Source: Gammaproteobacteria bacterium (GTDB lineage: Bacteria > Pseudomonadota > Gammaproteobacteria > Burkholderiales > Gallionellaceae). From it: a DNA stretch of 64,000 nt. The stretch spans positions 62,001 through 126,000 of the forward strand of contig JAHIZO010000004.1 in assembly GCA_018814405.1 (NCBI GenBank), written 5' to 3'. Both the position numbers and the translations under genes were made by a program. The notes beneath the pieces were generated by a model, which was given only the letters and a program-made list of their open reading frames with translations, searched no databases and was not told the DNA's origin. Below are positions 50,261-58,558 of the stretch, piece by piece (the first letter of the stretch is position 1; every line of letters begins with the position of its first letter).

Positions 50261-50833
50261 ATGACTGCAACCGTAAGCAACGAACAAGCCATCGCCGACA
50301 CCACGCTGTGGCTGGAGAAAGCCGTCATCGGCCTCAACCTGTGCCCGTTCGCCAAGGGCGTGCACGTCAAAGGTCAAGTACGCTATTTCGTGAGCGCCGC
50401 ACAGACGCCGGATGAATTGCTGGTCGATGTGTTGCGTGAACTGGAGCTGCTGGCCGAGACGCCGCGCGACAAGATCGACACCACGCTGTTGATCCATCCG
50501 CATGTGCTGACCGACTTCCTCGACTACAACGACTTCCTCGCCGTGGTGGATGCAGCACTGGAGGAAGTCGATCTGGCGGGGGAACTGCAAGTCGCCAGCA
50601 TGCATCCCGACTACCAGTTCGCCGACACCGAAGCGGACGACATCACCAACTACACCAACCGCTCGCCGTACCCCACGCTGCACCTGATACGCGAAGACAG
50701 CATCGACGAAGCCGTGGCTGCTTTCCCGGAGGCCGAGATGATCTTCGAGAAGAACATGGAGACCATGCGCAAGCTGGGCCACGAAGGCTGGGATGCGTTA
50801 GGTTTGGCGGCAGTGCAAAGAAGCAAAAAGTGA
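50261..50833 (+). CDS. DUF1415 family protein
   Basis: A 190-residue protein of the DUF1415 family, function unknown. Conserved stretches include LEKAVIGLNLCPFAKGVH, DKIDTTLLIHPHVL, DFLDYNDFL and the C-terminal ANYTNRSPYPTLHLIRE-like segment (NYTNRSPYPTLHLIRE). AAGGAAAAC precedes the ATG. Confidence 0.9.
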   Translation: MTATVSNEQAIADTTLWLEKAVIGLNLCPFAKGVHVKGQVRYFVSAAQTPDELLVDVLRELELLAETPRDKIDTTLLIHPHVLTDFLDYNDFLAVVDAALEEVDLAGELQVASMHPDYQFADTEADDITNYTNRSPYPTLHLIREDSIDEAVAAFPEAEMIFEKNMETMRKLGHEGWDALGLAAVQRSKK

Positions 50834-50891
50834 TTCAGGCATAATTTCGCCCGGCCTTAGGCCATAACTCATCTTGAATTTGGAGAGACGC

Positions 50892-51548
50892 ATGGACATC
50901 GCTCGCATCGTACTGAACCGCCACACCTGCAAAGCCTACGACGCGGCCCGCAAAATACCGGCAGCGCAGGTCGAACAACTCAAGACACTGTTGCGCTACT
51001 CCCCCTCATCGATCAACTCGCAGCCCTGGCACTTCATCATCGCCTCCAGCGAAGCAGGCAAGGCGCGCATCGCCAAGGCTGCGCAGCAAGGTGCTTACGC
51101 ATCCAACGGCCCGAAGATACGCGACGCCTCCCACGTCGTCGTGTTCTGCGCCCGCACCGCGATGGATGATGCACACCTTGCCGGTCTGCTCGCGCAGGAA
51201 GATGCCGACGGACGCTACCCCACGCCGGAGAGCAAGGCAGCGCAAAGCAAGGGACGCAGCTTCTACACCGGCCTGCACCGCTACGAAGCCAAAGACACGC
51301 AACAATGGATGGAGAAGCAGGTGTACCTCGCCCTCGGCACGCTGCTGCTGGGCGCTGCCGCACTAGAGATCGATGCCACGCCGATCGAAGGCTTCGACAT
51401 GCGCATCCTCAACGAAGAACTCGGCCTGCGCGAGCAAGGCCTGACCAGTGTAGTGTTGGCTACGCTGGGCTATCGCAGCGTGGAAGACTTCAATGCCAAG
51501 CTGCCGAAATCACGCTTCCCGATGGAGCAGGTGATTTCGGAGTTGTGA
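50892..51548 (+). CDS. Oxygen-insensitive NAD(P)H nitroreductase (NfsB-like)
   Basis: A 218-residue FMN enzyme of the nitroreductase family. RHTCKAYDAARKI, the flavin-binding SPSSINSQPWHFI, and the C-terminal GLTSVVLATLGYRS match NfsB. It reduces quinones and nitro compounds; the native substrate is unknown. The ATG with GGAGAG upstream is chosen over an earlier in-frame codon. Confidence 0.92.
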   Translation: MDIARIVLNRHTCKAYDAARKIPAAQVEQLKTLLRYSPSSINSQPWHFIIASSEAGKARIAKAAQQGAYASNGPKIRDASHVVVFCARTAMDDAHLAGLLAQEDADGRYPTPESKAAQSKGRSFYTGLHRYEAKDTQQWMEKQVYLALGTLLLGAAALEIDATPIEGFDMRILNEELGLREQGLTSVVLATLGYRSVEDFNAKLPKSRFPMEQVISEL

Positions 51549-51574
51549 TGGGTGAATGACGGTATCCTTGATCC

Positions 51575-52555
51575 ATGATCACACCCGACTATTCGCAACT
51601 CACCCCCGACTGCGTACTCAACGCGCTGGAAAGTATCGGCCTGCGTTGTGACGGGCGGCTGCTTGCGCTCAACAGCTACGAGAACCGCGTATATCAGGTC
51701 GGCATGGACGAGGGCGCACCACTGGTCGCCAAGTTCTATCGCCCTGCGCGCTGGACCGATGCTGCCATCCTCGAAGAGCATACCTTCGTGCGAGAGCTGG
51801 TCGAACGCGAGATACCCGTGGTACCTGCCTCGGCCATCAACGGCAGCACCTTGCATCACTTCGACGGTTTCCGTTTCTCGGTCTTCGCCAAACACGGCGG
51901 ACGCGCCCCTGAACTGGAAGACCGCAACACACTGGAATGGCTGGGGCGTTTTCTGGGGCGCATCCATGCCGTTGGTGCGATCAAGGAATTCCAACATCGC
52001 CCGACCCTGAATATCGACACCTTCGGCATTGAGGCCCGCGACTACCTGCTGACCAACGACTTCATCCCGCCCGATATCCTTGAAGCATGGCGCACCGTGT
52101 CGCAACAGGCGCTGGACGGCGTGCGCCACTGTTTCGACAGGGCAGGGGACGTGAAGCGATTGCGCCTGCATGGCGACTGCCACGCGGGTAACGTGCTGTG
52201 GACGGACGAAGGCCCGCACTTCGTCGACTTCGACGACAGCCGCATGGGGCCAGCCGTGCAAGACCTGTGGATGCTGCTCTCCGGCGAACGCGAAGACCGC
52301 GTGCGGCAGATGGGCGACGTGCTGGCCGGTTACGAAGACTTCTGCGAATTCGATGCACGCGAACTGCACCTCATCGAAGCATTGCGCACTTTGCGCTTGA
52401 TCCACTATTCCGCATGGCTCGCCCGCCGCTGGGACGACATCGCCTTCAAGCAAGCCTTCCCCTGGTTCAACACGCAGATCTACTGGCAGAACCGCATCCT
52501 GGAATTGCGCGAGCAGATCGCACTGATGGAAGAGCCGCCGCTGTGGCAAAACTGA
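51575..52555 (+). CDS. srkA: Stress response kinase SrkA (YihE)
   Basis: A 326-residue Ser/Thr kinase of the aminoglycoside-phosphotransferase fold. The Brenner motif is LHGDCHAGNVLW and the metal-binding motif FVDFDDSRMGP; the ATP-lysine strand is PLVAKFYRPARW. SrkA protects E. coli against MazF and envelope stress. The tail overlaps ychJ by 13 bases. Confidence 0.94.
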   Translation: MITPDYSQLTPDCVLNALESIGLRCDGRLLALNSYENRVYQVGMDEGAPLVAKFYRPARWTDAAILEEHTFVRELVEREIPVVPASAINGSTLHHFDGFRFSVFAKHGGRAPELEDRNTLEWLGRFLGRIHAVGAIKEFQHRPTLNIDTFGIEARDYLLTNDFIPPDILEAWRTVSQQALDGVRHCFDRAGDVKRLRLHGDCHAGNVLWTDEGPHFVDFDDSRMGPAVQDLWMLLSGEREDRVRQMGDVLAGYEDFCEFDARELHLIEALRTLRLIHYSAWLARRWDDIAFKQAFPWFNTQIYWQNRILELREQIALMEEPPLWQN

Positions 52556-52929
52556 TAGCTTGCCCCTGCGGCAGCAACAAACCTTACGCGGAATGTTGTG
52601 CCCGTTACATCGAGGGCGGAACACCCGCCCCGACTGCCGAAGCCCTCATGCGCTCGCGCTACACCGCCTATACCTTGCTCAACGAAAGCTATCTGTTGGC
52701 AAGCTGGCATCCCTCTACACGTCCCGACTCATTGGGCTTGGCCGACGAAGCACCGACCAAGTGGATAGGTCTGGATGTGAAGCGTCATGAACAGCAGGAT
52801 GAAGCACACGCCATCGTCGAGTTCGCTGCACGTTACAAAGTGAACGGCAAAGCGCATCGTCTACAGGAAGTCAGCCGTTTCGTGCGCGAGGCGGGGCAGT
52901 GGTTCTATGTTGATGGGGAGGTCGGCTAG
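52543..52929 (+). CDS. ychJ: YchJ/UPF0225 family SEC-C motif protein
   Basis: A 128-residue protein. A zinc-binding SEC-C-like motif (CPCGSNKPYAECC) near the start is followed by the YchJ NTF2-like domain (LMRSRYTAYTLLNESYLLAS). Function unknown. It starts with GTG inside the srkA end, with GAAGAG upstream; no ATG is available in this frame. Translation coupling is likely. Confidence 0.85.
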   Translation: MAKLIACPCGSNKPYAECCARYIEGGTPAPTAEALMRSRYTAYTLLNESYLLASWHPSTRPDSLGLADEAPTKWIGLDVKRHEQQDEAHAIVEFAARYKVNGKAHRLQEVSRFVREAGQWFYVDGEVG

Positions 52930-52942
52930 CTTTTCGCAAGCA

Positions 52943-52972
52943 CTGCCTGCCCGCAAATGGGAAGGCAGGCAG
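52943..52972 (+). other. Nine-bp hairpin after ychJ
   Basis: CTGCCTGCC and GGCAGGCAG pair across a 12-base loop right after the ychJ stop. There is no T-run; it may be a weak terminator or a message-stabilising hairpin. Confidence 0.5.
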
Positions 52973-53020
52973 CGCACCTAACTGACGTAACATATCGGCC
53001 TTTCATCACACCTGACCCGC

Positions 53021-54511
53021 ATGTCCGCTATCGTCCTCACCACCCTCAACGCGCGCTACATCCATGCCTCGCTGGGCTTGCGCTATCTCGCCGCCAACAT
53101 GGGAGAGCTGGAAGAAGACACGGAGATCATCGAGTTCGTCCTGCAGAACCGTGCAGAGGAGATCGTCGAAACTTTGCTTGCGGCCCAGCCGCGCATCATC
53201 GGTTTCGGCGTATACATCTGGAACGTGACCGAGATCACCCGCGTGGTCGCTTTGCTCAAACGCGTCGCCCCGCACATCACCGTGGTGCTGGGCGGGCCTG
53301 AAGTCAGTTACGAATGCAATGAACAGGAAGTCGTGCGCCTGGCCGACTACGTGATCACCGGCTGGGGCGATATCAGCTTTGCCAAACTGTGCCGCGAACT
53401 TATGCAGCAGCACCCGCAGGCACAGAAAATCATTGCCGGCATCCAGCCGAAGCTGAGCGAGATCAAGCTGCCCTATGCGCTTTACTCGGACGACGACATC
53501 GCACACCGCACGCTGTATGTTGAAGCCTCGCGCGGTTGCCCGTTCAAATGCGAATTCTGCATCTCGTCATTGGACAAGACCGCTTGGGCCTGCGATCTGG
53601 ACCGCATTCTTGATGCGTTGGACAAGCTCTATCAACGCGGCGCGCGCGAGTTCAAATTCGTCGACCGCACCTTCAACCTCGACATCAAGGCCGGCGTGCG
53701 CATCCTGGAATTCTTCCTCGAACGTCTGGACGAAAAACTTTTCGTGCACTTCGAAGTCATCCCCGACCATCTGCCTGAGCAATTGAAGGCGCTGATCGTT
53801 AGATTTCCTGCCGGATCGCTGCAATTCGAAGTGGGCATCCAGACCCTGAATCCCGAAGTGCAGGCACTGATCTCGCGCAAACAAGACACGGCCAAAGCGG
53901 AACAGAACCTGCGCTGGCTGCGCGAGGAAAGCCACGCACACGTCCACGTCGACCTCATCATCGGCCTGCCCGGTGAAGATGTGGCGAGCATCGCATATGG
54001 CTTCGACCGACTCATTGCGCTGAAGCAGCAAGAGATACAGGTCGGCGTGCTTAAGCGTCTGCGCGGCACGCCCATCATCCGCCATACCGAGGCGTACGCC
54101 ATGCGCTACACCCCGTATCCGCCGTACACCATACTCGCCACCGACCGCATCGATTTTCAAACTATGCAAAGGCTGGTGCGCTTCGCCCGCTACTGGGATC
54201 TGGTAGGTAACTCACAACGTTTTCCGCAGACACTGGAACTGTTGCTGGATGAAAGTCCGTTCGTACGCTTCCTGACCTTCTCCGACTGGGTCTACGCCAC
54301 CACGCACAAGACGCACCAGATCCCGCTGCCCAAGCTGTTCGATCTGCTTTTCACAGGGCTGACCACGGCACTGGCAGTACCGATAGAAAAAACCCGCACA
54401 GCACTGGAACAAGATTTTATTAAATCTGGCTGCAAGGAAATCCCCCTGTTCATGAAGATCGAGAAGAATCCGCCCCGCAAGACCAAGGCAGAAGCGCAAG
54501 CAAAACGGTAG
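53021..54511 (+). CDS. B12-binding-domain radical SAM protein (DUF4080)
   Basis: A 496-residue enzyme. Residues 1-140 are a cobalamin-binding-like domain (TTLNARYIHASLGLRYLAAN, GFGVYIWNVTEIT, VVLGGPEVSYE). The radical SAM cluster cysteines are in SRGCPFKCEFC near residue 176. The rest contains SAM-barrel motifs (FEVGIQTLNPEVQ, DLIIGLPGEDV) and a DUF4080 tail. The reaction is unknown. Confidence 0.9.
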   Translation: MSAIVLTTLNARYIHASLGLRYLAANMGELEEDTEIIEFVLQNRAEEIVETLLAAQPRIIGFGVYIWNVTEITRVVALLKRVAPHITVVLGGPEVSYECNEQEVVRLADYVITGWGDISFAKLCRELMQQHPQAQKIIAGIQPKLSEIKLPYALYSDDDIAHRTLYVEASRGCPFKCEFCISSLDKTAWACDLDRILDALDKLYQRGAREFKFVDRTFNLDIKAGVRILEFFLERLDEKLFVHFEVIPDHLPEQLKALIVRFPAGSLQFEVGIQTLNPEVQALISRKQDTAKAEQNLRWLREESHAHVHVDLIIGLPGEDVASIAYGFDRLIALKQQEIQVGVLKRLRGTPIIRHTEAYAMRYTPYPPYTILATDRIDFQTMQRLVRFARYWDLVGNSQRFPQTLELLLDESPFVRFLTFSDWVYATTHKTHQIPLPKLFDLLFTGLTTALAVPIEKTRTALEQDFIKSGCKEIPLFMKIEKNPPRKTKAEAQAKR

Positions 54512-54806
54512 GAAGGACTTCAGGAGGAATAGCTACCAAAGCAGCCAATGAGCTAACTATCTGCCAATGGCTGCTATGAAATATTTACGAGCCATAGGTA
54601 TGGCAGATCTGGCGTGAATGCGCGCAATCGAAATCTATTAAGTATCGTTACCTCATCCTCCAATGCGTTGCACCATTTCGAAGCCTGATGGCCCTCAAAT
54701 GGAGCATGAATAGCATGGCAGCGCTTATAAACGTTCATCTGTTAGGAATCTATTGGGGTGGCTCGCTTATTGCTCCAATCCGGTTCAATGAGAGCCGGGA
54801 GCCAAA
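54512..54806 (+). other. Intergenic region before nasT with two interlocking inverted repeats
   Basis: No gene was found. AGCAGCCA (54540-54547) pairs with TGGCTGCT (54568-54575), and within that loop ATCTGCCA (54559-54566) pairs with TGGCAGAT (54601-54608), a pseudoknot-like order. TGCACCATTT at 54669-54678 resembles half an NtrC site. No clear promoter is visible. Confidence 0.4.
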
Positions 54807-55382
54807 TTGAAACGAATTCTAATCATTGATGATATTAAAGACAGGGCGGCGTGGTTGAGGGCCAGTCTGGAACTAGCTGATTTCCATGTGACCGGTGTGC
54901 TGGCATGGGAACAGGTGGACGAGCACGCGATTCAGGCGGCGGCAGCTGACGTCATCATCGTGGATGCGAATGCGCCGGGACGGGATACGCTGGAGCAGAT
55001 CAGCCTGATGTCCACCACGCTGGAAAAACCTGTAGTCGTGCTGGGCGGCAAGAAAGATCAGCAGAGCATCCAAGAGGCGATGCGTGCTGGGGTCAGCGCG
55101 TACGTGGCTCATACGATCCAGAGCGAGGATCTGAGCGAGATCATCCATGTGGCGGCGGCACGCTTCTTGGAACACAAGCGGCTGCGCGATGAATTGAAGG
55201 AAGCGCGGAACGAACTGGTCGAGCGCAAGACGGTGGACCGTGCCAAAGGCATCCTCATGGCCGATCACGGCTACAGCGAGGCGGATGCCTACAAGCGCAT
55301 GCGCAGCATGGCGATGAGCAAAGGCAAGCGCATGGCGGAGATCGCCGACGCGATCATCCTGGCCAAGGAACTGAGTGCCTGA
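54807..55382 (+). CDS. nasT: NasT-type response regulator with ANTAR RNA-binding domain
   Basis: A 191-residue transcription antiterminator. A receiver-like domain (residues 1-120; LIIDDIKDRAAWL, phosphoacceptor-like Asp in VIIVDANAPG) is followed by an ANTAR domain (residues about 130-190; RAKGILMADHGYSEADAYKR). NasT binds paired hexaloop hairpins in nitrate-assimilation leaders and prevents termination. The start is TTG with GGGAG upstream; no ATG is close. The usual repressor partner NasS is not next to it. Targets are at 55562-55645 and 58870-58966. Confidence 0.92.
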   Translation: MKRILIIDDIKDRAAWLRASLELADFHVTGVLAWEQVDEHAIQAAAADVIIVDANAPGRDTLEQISLMSTTLEKPVVVLGGKKDQQSIQEAMRAGVSAYVAHTIQSEDLSEIIHVAAARFLEHKRLRDELKEARNELVERKTVDRAKGILMADHGYSEADAYKRMRSMAMSKGKRMAEIADAIILAKELSA

Positions 55383-55402
55383 CGGGCGGCATGCAGTGAG
55401 CA

Positions 55403-55436
55403 GGCGCACCGTTATGGCATAGGTGGCGCACCAGAA
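55403..55436 (+). repeat. Tandem direct repeats, candidate activator sites
   Basis: GGCGCACC-N3-ATGG occurs twice (55403 and 55425) exactly 22 bp, two helical turns, apart, about 100-130 bp before the sigma-54 promoter. GCACC is the left half of NtrC-type sites, but the right halves are poor. Position is right for an enhancer. Confidence 0.4.
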
Positions 55437-55529
55437 TGGGACGGTAGAGGCATCCGCTACCCAGACTCACAAGGGCAGAGAAAAAAATATTTCCATAGAT
55501 AACAATGAGTAATGGCTAGAAGCATTTGC

Positions 55530-55545
55530 TGGCACGGCTGTTGCT
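55530..55545 (+). promoter_or_regulatory. Sigma-54 promoter of the nitrate operon
   Basis: TGGCAC-N5-TTGCT is a perfect match to the -24/-12 sigma-54 consensus. Transcription should start near 55556, just before the first leader hairpin. Implies nitrogen-limitation control by NtrC. Confidence 0.9.
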
Positions 55546-55561
55546 TATAACAAAACATCAA

Positions 55562-55609
55562 CGGATCAACGGCGATTCGAAGGATTTGCAACACAGGACA
55601 AAGGCGTCC
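55562..55609 (+). promoter_or_regulatory. ANTAR (NasT) target leader 1: paired hexaloop hairpins
   Basis: P1: CGGATC-[AACGGC]-GATTCG, six pairs with one G-U. P2: GGAC-[AAAGGC]-GTCC. Each loop has six bases with A at 1 and G at 4, the recognition pattern of ANTAR proteins. P2 overlaps the 5' arm of the terminator, so both cannot form together. Confidence 0.85.
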
Positions 55610-55645
55610 CACTGCGTACAGCGCAGTCGGACGCCTTTTTTATTT
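55600..55645 (+). terminator. Leader terminator before nrtA
   Basis: AAAGGCGTCC-C-ACTGCG pairs with CGCAGT-C-GGACGCCTTT, a 17-bp stem with one C-C mismatch and a five-base loop, followed by T-rich sequence. It lies between the promoter and nrtA, so would stop transcription unless NasT holds P2. Confidence 0.92.
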
Positions 55646-55679
55646 TCGAGCCACAAAGTTTTCTAAAGGAGATTTGAAG

Positions 55680-56969
55680 ATGGATAAGTCAAAACTGGAA
55701 GCGGTCGTTGCGAGCGCGCAAGCGCCTGAACAGAATAGTCGGAGGGAATTCATGAAACAGACAGGTGCAGTACTGGGTGCGGCGGGGATCATGTCCATGG
55801 TCCCCATGGGAACACGTTCTGCAGCTTGGGCGGCGGGCTCGGATGCGCCAGAGTTGAAGGAGGTGAAGGTCGGCTTCATCCCGTTGACCGATTGCGCCTC
55901 GGTGGTGATCGCCTCGCTGATGAAGTTCGACGAGAAATACGGCATCAAGATCGTCCCCTCCAAGGAGGCATCTTGGGCGGCGGTGCGCGACAAGGTGGTC
56001 AACGGCGAATTGCATGCCGCGCACATCCTGTACGGCATGGTGTACGGCGTGCATCTTGGCATCGGCGGCAACCAGAAGGACATGGCCGTGCTAATGACCA
56101 TAGACAACAACGGTCAGGGCATCTCGCTGGCCAACCAGCTCAAGGACAAGGGCGTCACCGACGGTCCCTCGCTGGCGAAGCTGATCAAGGCGCAACCGCG
56201 CGAATACACTTTCGCCCACACCTTCCCGACCGGCACGCACGCCATGTGGCTGTACTACTGGCTGGCGAACTACGGCATCAACCCGATCTCCGAAGTGAAG
56301 ACCATCACCGTGCCGCCGCCGCAGATGGTGGCCAACGCGCGCGTCGGCAGCATGGACGGTTTCTGCGTGGGCGAGCCGTGGAACGCGCGCGGCATCTACG
56401 ACAACGTCAGCTTCTCGGTGGCGTCGTCGCAGGATGTCTGGCCGGACCATCCGGAAAAAGTGCTGGGTGCCACGGACGAGTTCGTGCAGAAATATCCCAA
56501 CACCGCACGCGCGCTCGTCATGGCGATGCTGGATGCGGCGAAGTTCATCGATGCCGAATCGAACCGCGCCAAGGTGGCCAAGATCATTTCCGCCAAGTCC
56601 TACGTCAATGCGCCGGTCGATGTCATCGAGGGGCGCTTCCTAGGCAACTATGAAGACGGTCTGGGTAAGAAGTGGCACGACCCTAACCACATGAAATTCT
56701 TCAACGATGGCAAGGTGCCGTTCCCCTATCTGTCCGACGGCATGTGGTTCCTCACCCAGCACAAGCGCTGGGGGCTGCTCAAGGATGATCCGGACTATCT
56801 GGGCGTCGCCAAACAGATCAACAAGATCGAGCTGTACAAGCAGGCCGCGTCGCAGGTCAAAGTGGCCGTACCCAAGGACGTGATGCGTTCCTCCAAACTG
56901 ATCGACGGCAAGGTATGGGACGGCAAGGATCCGAAGCAGTACGCGGCCAGCTTCAAGGTGCGTGCATGA
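55680..56969 (+). CDS. nrtA: Nitrate ABC transporter substrate-binding protein NrtA (NasF)
   Basis: A 429-residue periplasmic nitrate-binding protein. A Tat signal SRREFMKQTGAVLGAAG (residues 21-37) sends it folded across the membrane. The NrtA/SsuA-like domain includes VGFIPLTDCASVVIASLMKF, ASWAAVRDKVVNGELHAAH and DGFCVGEPWNARG. AAAGGAG precedes the ATG by 8 bases. The Tat signal separates it from cytosolic NasS sensors. Stop overlaps nrtB by four bases. Confidence 0.94.
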   Translation: MDKSKLEAVVASAQAPEQNSRREFMKQTGAVLGAAGIMSMVPMGTRSAAWAAGSDAPELKEVKVGFIPLTDCASVVIASLMKFDEKYGIKIVPSKEASWAAVRDKVVNGELHAAHILYGMVYGVHLGIGGNQKDMAVLMTIDNNGQGISLANQLKDKGVTDGPSLAKLIKAQPREYTFAHTFPTGTHAMWLYYWLANYGINPISEVKTITVPPPQMVANARVGSMDGFCVGEPWNARGIYDNVSFSVASSQDVWPDHPEKVLGATDEFVQKYPNTARALVMAMLDAAKFIDAESNRAKVAKIISAKSYVNAPVDVIEGRFLGNYEDGLGKKWHDPNHMKFFNDGKVPFPYLSDGMWFLTQHKRWGLLKDDPDYLGVAKQINKIELYKQAASQVKVAVPKDVMRSSKLIDGKVWDGKDPKQYAASFKVRA

Positions 56970-57739
56970 TGAAGATCAGGAACTTCTTTGCGGAGCAGCT
57001 GCTTCCGCCCGCCATCGGCATCGGCGTGTTCATTCTGGTGTGGAGCCTGATCGCGCAGACCGGCGAAAACCTGCCGGGACCGCTCAAGACCTGGGATTCC
57101 GCGGTGGAACTGTTCAGCGATCCGTTCTACCAGAACGGGCCGAACGACCAAGGCATAGGCTGGAACGTGCTCGCTTCGCTGGGTCGTGTCGGCATCGGCT
57201 TCGGCCTGGCCGCGCTGGTCGGCATCCCGCTGGGCTTCCTGATCGGACGCGTCGACTTCCTCAACCGGATGAGCGCACCGGTGGTGAGCATGCTGCGGCC
57301 GGTGTCGCCACTGGCCTGGCTGCCCATCGGCCTGCTGGTGTTCAACGCATCGAACCCGGCCGCCATCTGGGTGATCTTCATCTCCAGCATCTGGCCGATG
57401 ATCATCAACACCGCGATGGGCGTGCGCCAGCTGCCACAGGATTACCTCAATGTGGCGCGCGTGCTGAACCTGTCCGAATGGAAGGTGTTCGCCAAGATCC
57501 TGTTGCCCGCGACGCTGCCCTACATGCTCACCGGCATCCGTCTGGCTATCGGCACGGCATGGCTGGTGATCGTCGCGGCAGAGATGCTGACCGGCGGCGT
57601 GGGCATCGGCTTCTGGGTGTGGGATGAATGGAACAACCTGAACGTCGAACACATCATCATCGCCATCTTCGTGGTAGGCATCGTCGGCCTGCTGCTGGAG
57701 ATGATGCTGATCCAGATCGCCAAGCGATTCAGTTACTGA
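56966..57739 (+). CDS. nrtB: Nitrate ABC transporter permease NrtB
   Basis: A 257-residue inner-membrane permease with about six helices and the binding-protein-dependent permease EAA-like loop (LNVARVLNLSEWKVFAKILL). It forms the nitrate channel with the ATPase. ATG overlaps the nrtA stop. Confidence 0.94.
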   Translation: MMKIRNFFAEQLLPPAIGIGVFILVWSLIAQTGENLPGPLKTWDSAVELFSDPFYQNGPNDQGIGWNVLASLGRVGIGFGLAALVGIPLGFLIGRVDFLNRMSAPVVSMLRPVSPLAWLPIGLLVFNASNPAAIWVIFISSIWPMIINTAMGVRQLPQDYLNVARVLNLSEWKVFAKILLPATLPYMLTGIRLAIGTAWLVIVAAEMLTGGVGIGFWVWDEWNNLNVEHIIIAIFVVGIVGLLLEMMLIQIAKRFSY

Positions 57740-57750
57740 GCGGGGGGGCC

Positions 57751-58542
57751 ATGAGTAAATACGTGCAAATCGAGAATGTACAGATGAAGTTCAACACCAA
57801 GCAGGGACCGTTCATCGCGCTCAGGGACATCGACCTGAAGATAGATCCGGGCGAGTTCATCACGCTGATCGGCCACTCCGGCTGCGGCAAGTCCACCTTG
57901 CTCAACCTGATCGCCGGGCTGCTGCTGCCCAGCGAGGGCGTCATGCTGTGCGCGAACCGCGAGATCACCGGGCCGGGCCCGGATCGCGGCGTGGTGTTCC
58001 AGAACCATTCGCTGCTGCCCTGGCTGACCTGTTTCGAGAACGTGCACCTTGCGGTCGAGCGCGTGTTCGGACAGACGGAGAGCAAGGCGCAACTCACGCA
58101 GCGCACCAACGACGCGCTGGAACTGGTGCACCTGTCGCATGCGGCGCAGAAATTGCCGCATGAGATCTCCGGCGGCATGAAGCAGCGCGTCGGTATCGCG
58201 CGCGCGCTGTCCATGCAACCCAAGGTGCTGCTGATGGACGAGCCCTTCGGTGCGCTGGATGCCCTGACCCGCGCACACTTGCAGGATGAGTTGATGAAGA
58301 TCGTGGCCGATACCAAGAGCACCGTGGTGATGGTGACGCACGATGTGGACGAGGCGGTGCTGCTGTCCGACCGCATCGTGATGATGACCAACGGGCCGGC
58401 CGCGACCATCGGCGAAATACTGACGGTCGATCTGCCCAAACCGCGCGACCGTCTGGCGCTGGCCAACGATGCGAGATACCACAGCCTGCGTGGCGCGGTG
58501 CTGGAGTTCCTGTACCAGAAGCAGGCCAGGAAAGCGGCCTGA
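57751..58542 (+). CDS. nrtC: Nitrate ABC transporter ATPase (NrtC/NrtD type, short form)
   Basis: A 263-residue ATPase. Walker A GHSGCGKSTLLN, Q-loop FQNHSLLPW, signature ISGGMKQRVGIARA, Walker B VLLMDEPFGALD, H-loop VMVTHDVDEA. It lacks the NrtA-like C-terminal domain of cyanobacterial NrtC, so is of the NrtD/NasD type. GGGGGGG precedes the ATG. Confidence 0.94.
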   Translation: MSKYVQIENVQMKFNTKQGPFIALRDIDLKIDPGEFITLIGHSGCGKSTLLNLIAGLLLPSEGVMLCANREITGPGPDRGVVFQNHSLLPWLTCFENVHLAVERVFGQTESKAQLTQRTNDALELVHLSHAAQKLPHEISGGMKQRVGIARALSMQPKVLLMDEPFGALDALTRAHLQDELMKIVADTKSTVVMVTHDVDEAVLLSDRIVMMTNGPAATIGEILTVDLPKPRDRLALANDARYHSLRGAVLEFLYQKQARKAA

Positions 58543-58558
58543 TGCGATGGGAAAGAAC

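Noticed and set aside
51470-52624. 384-codon open frame opposite srkA
   Set aside because: Antisense to srkA with complete kinase motifs; no recognisable domain or ribosome site.
54669-54678. TGCACCATTT as an NtrC site before nasT
   Set aside because: Only one half of the palindrome is present and no sigma-54 box follows.
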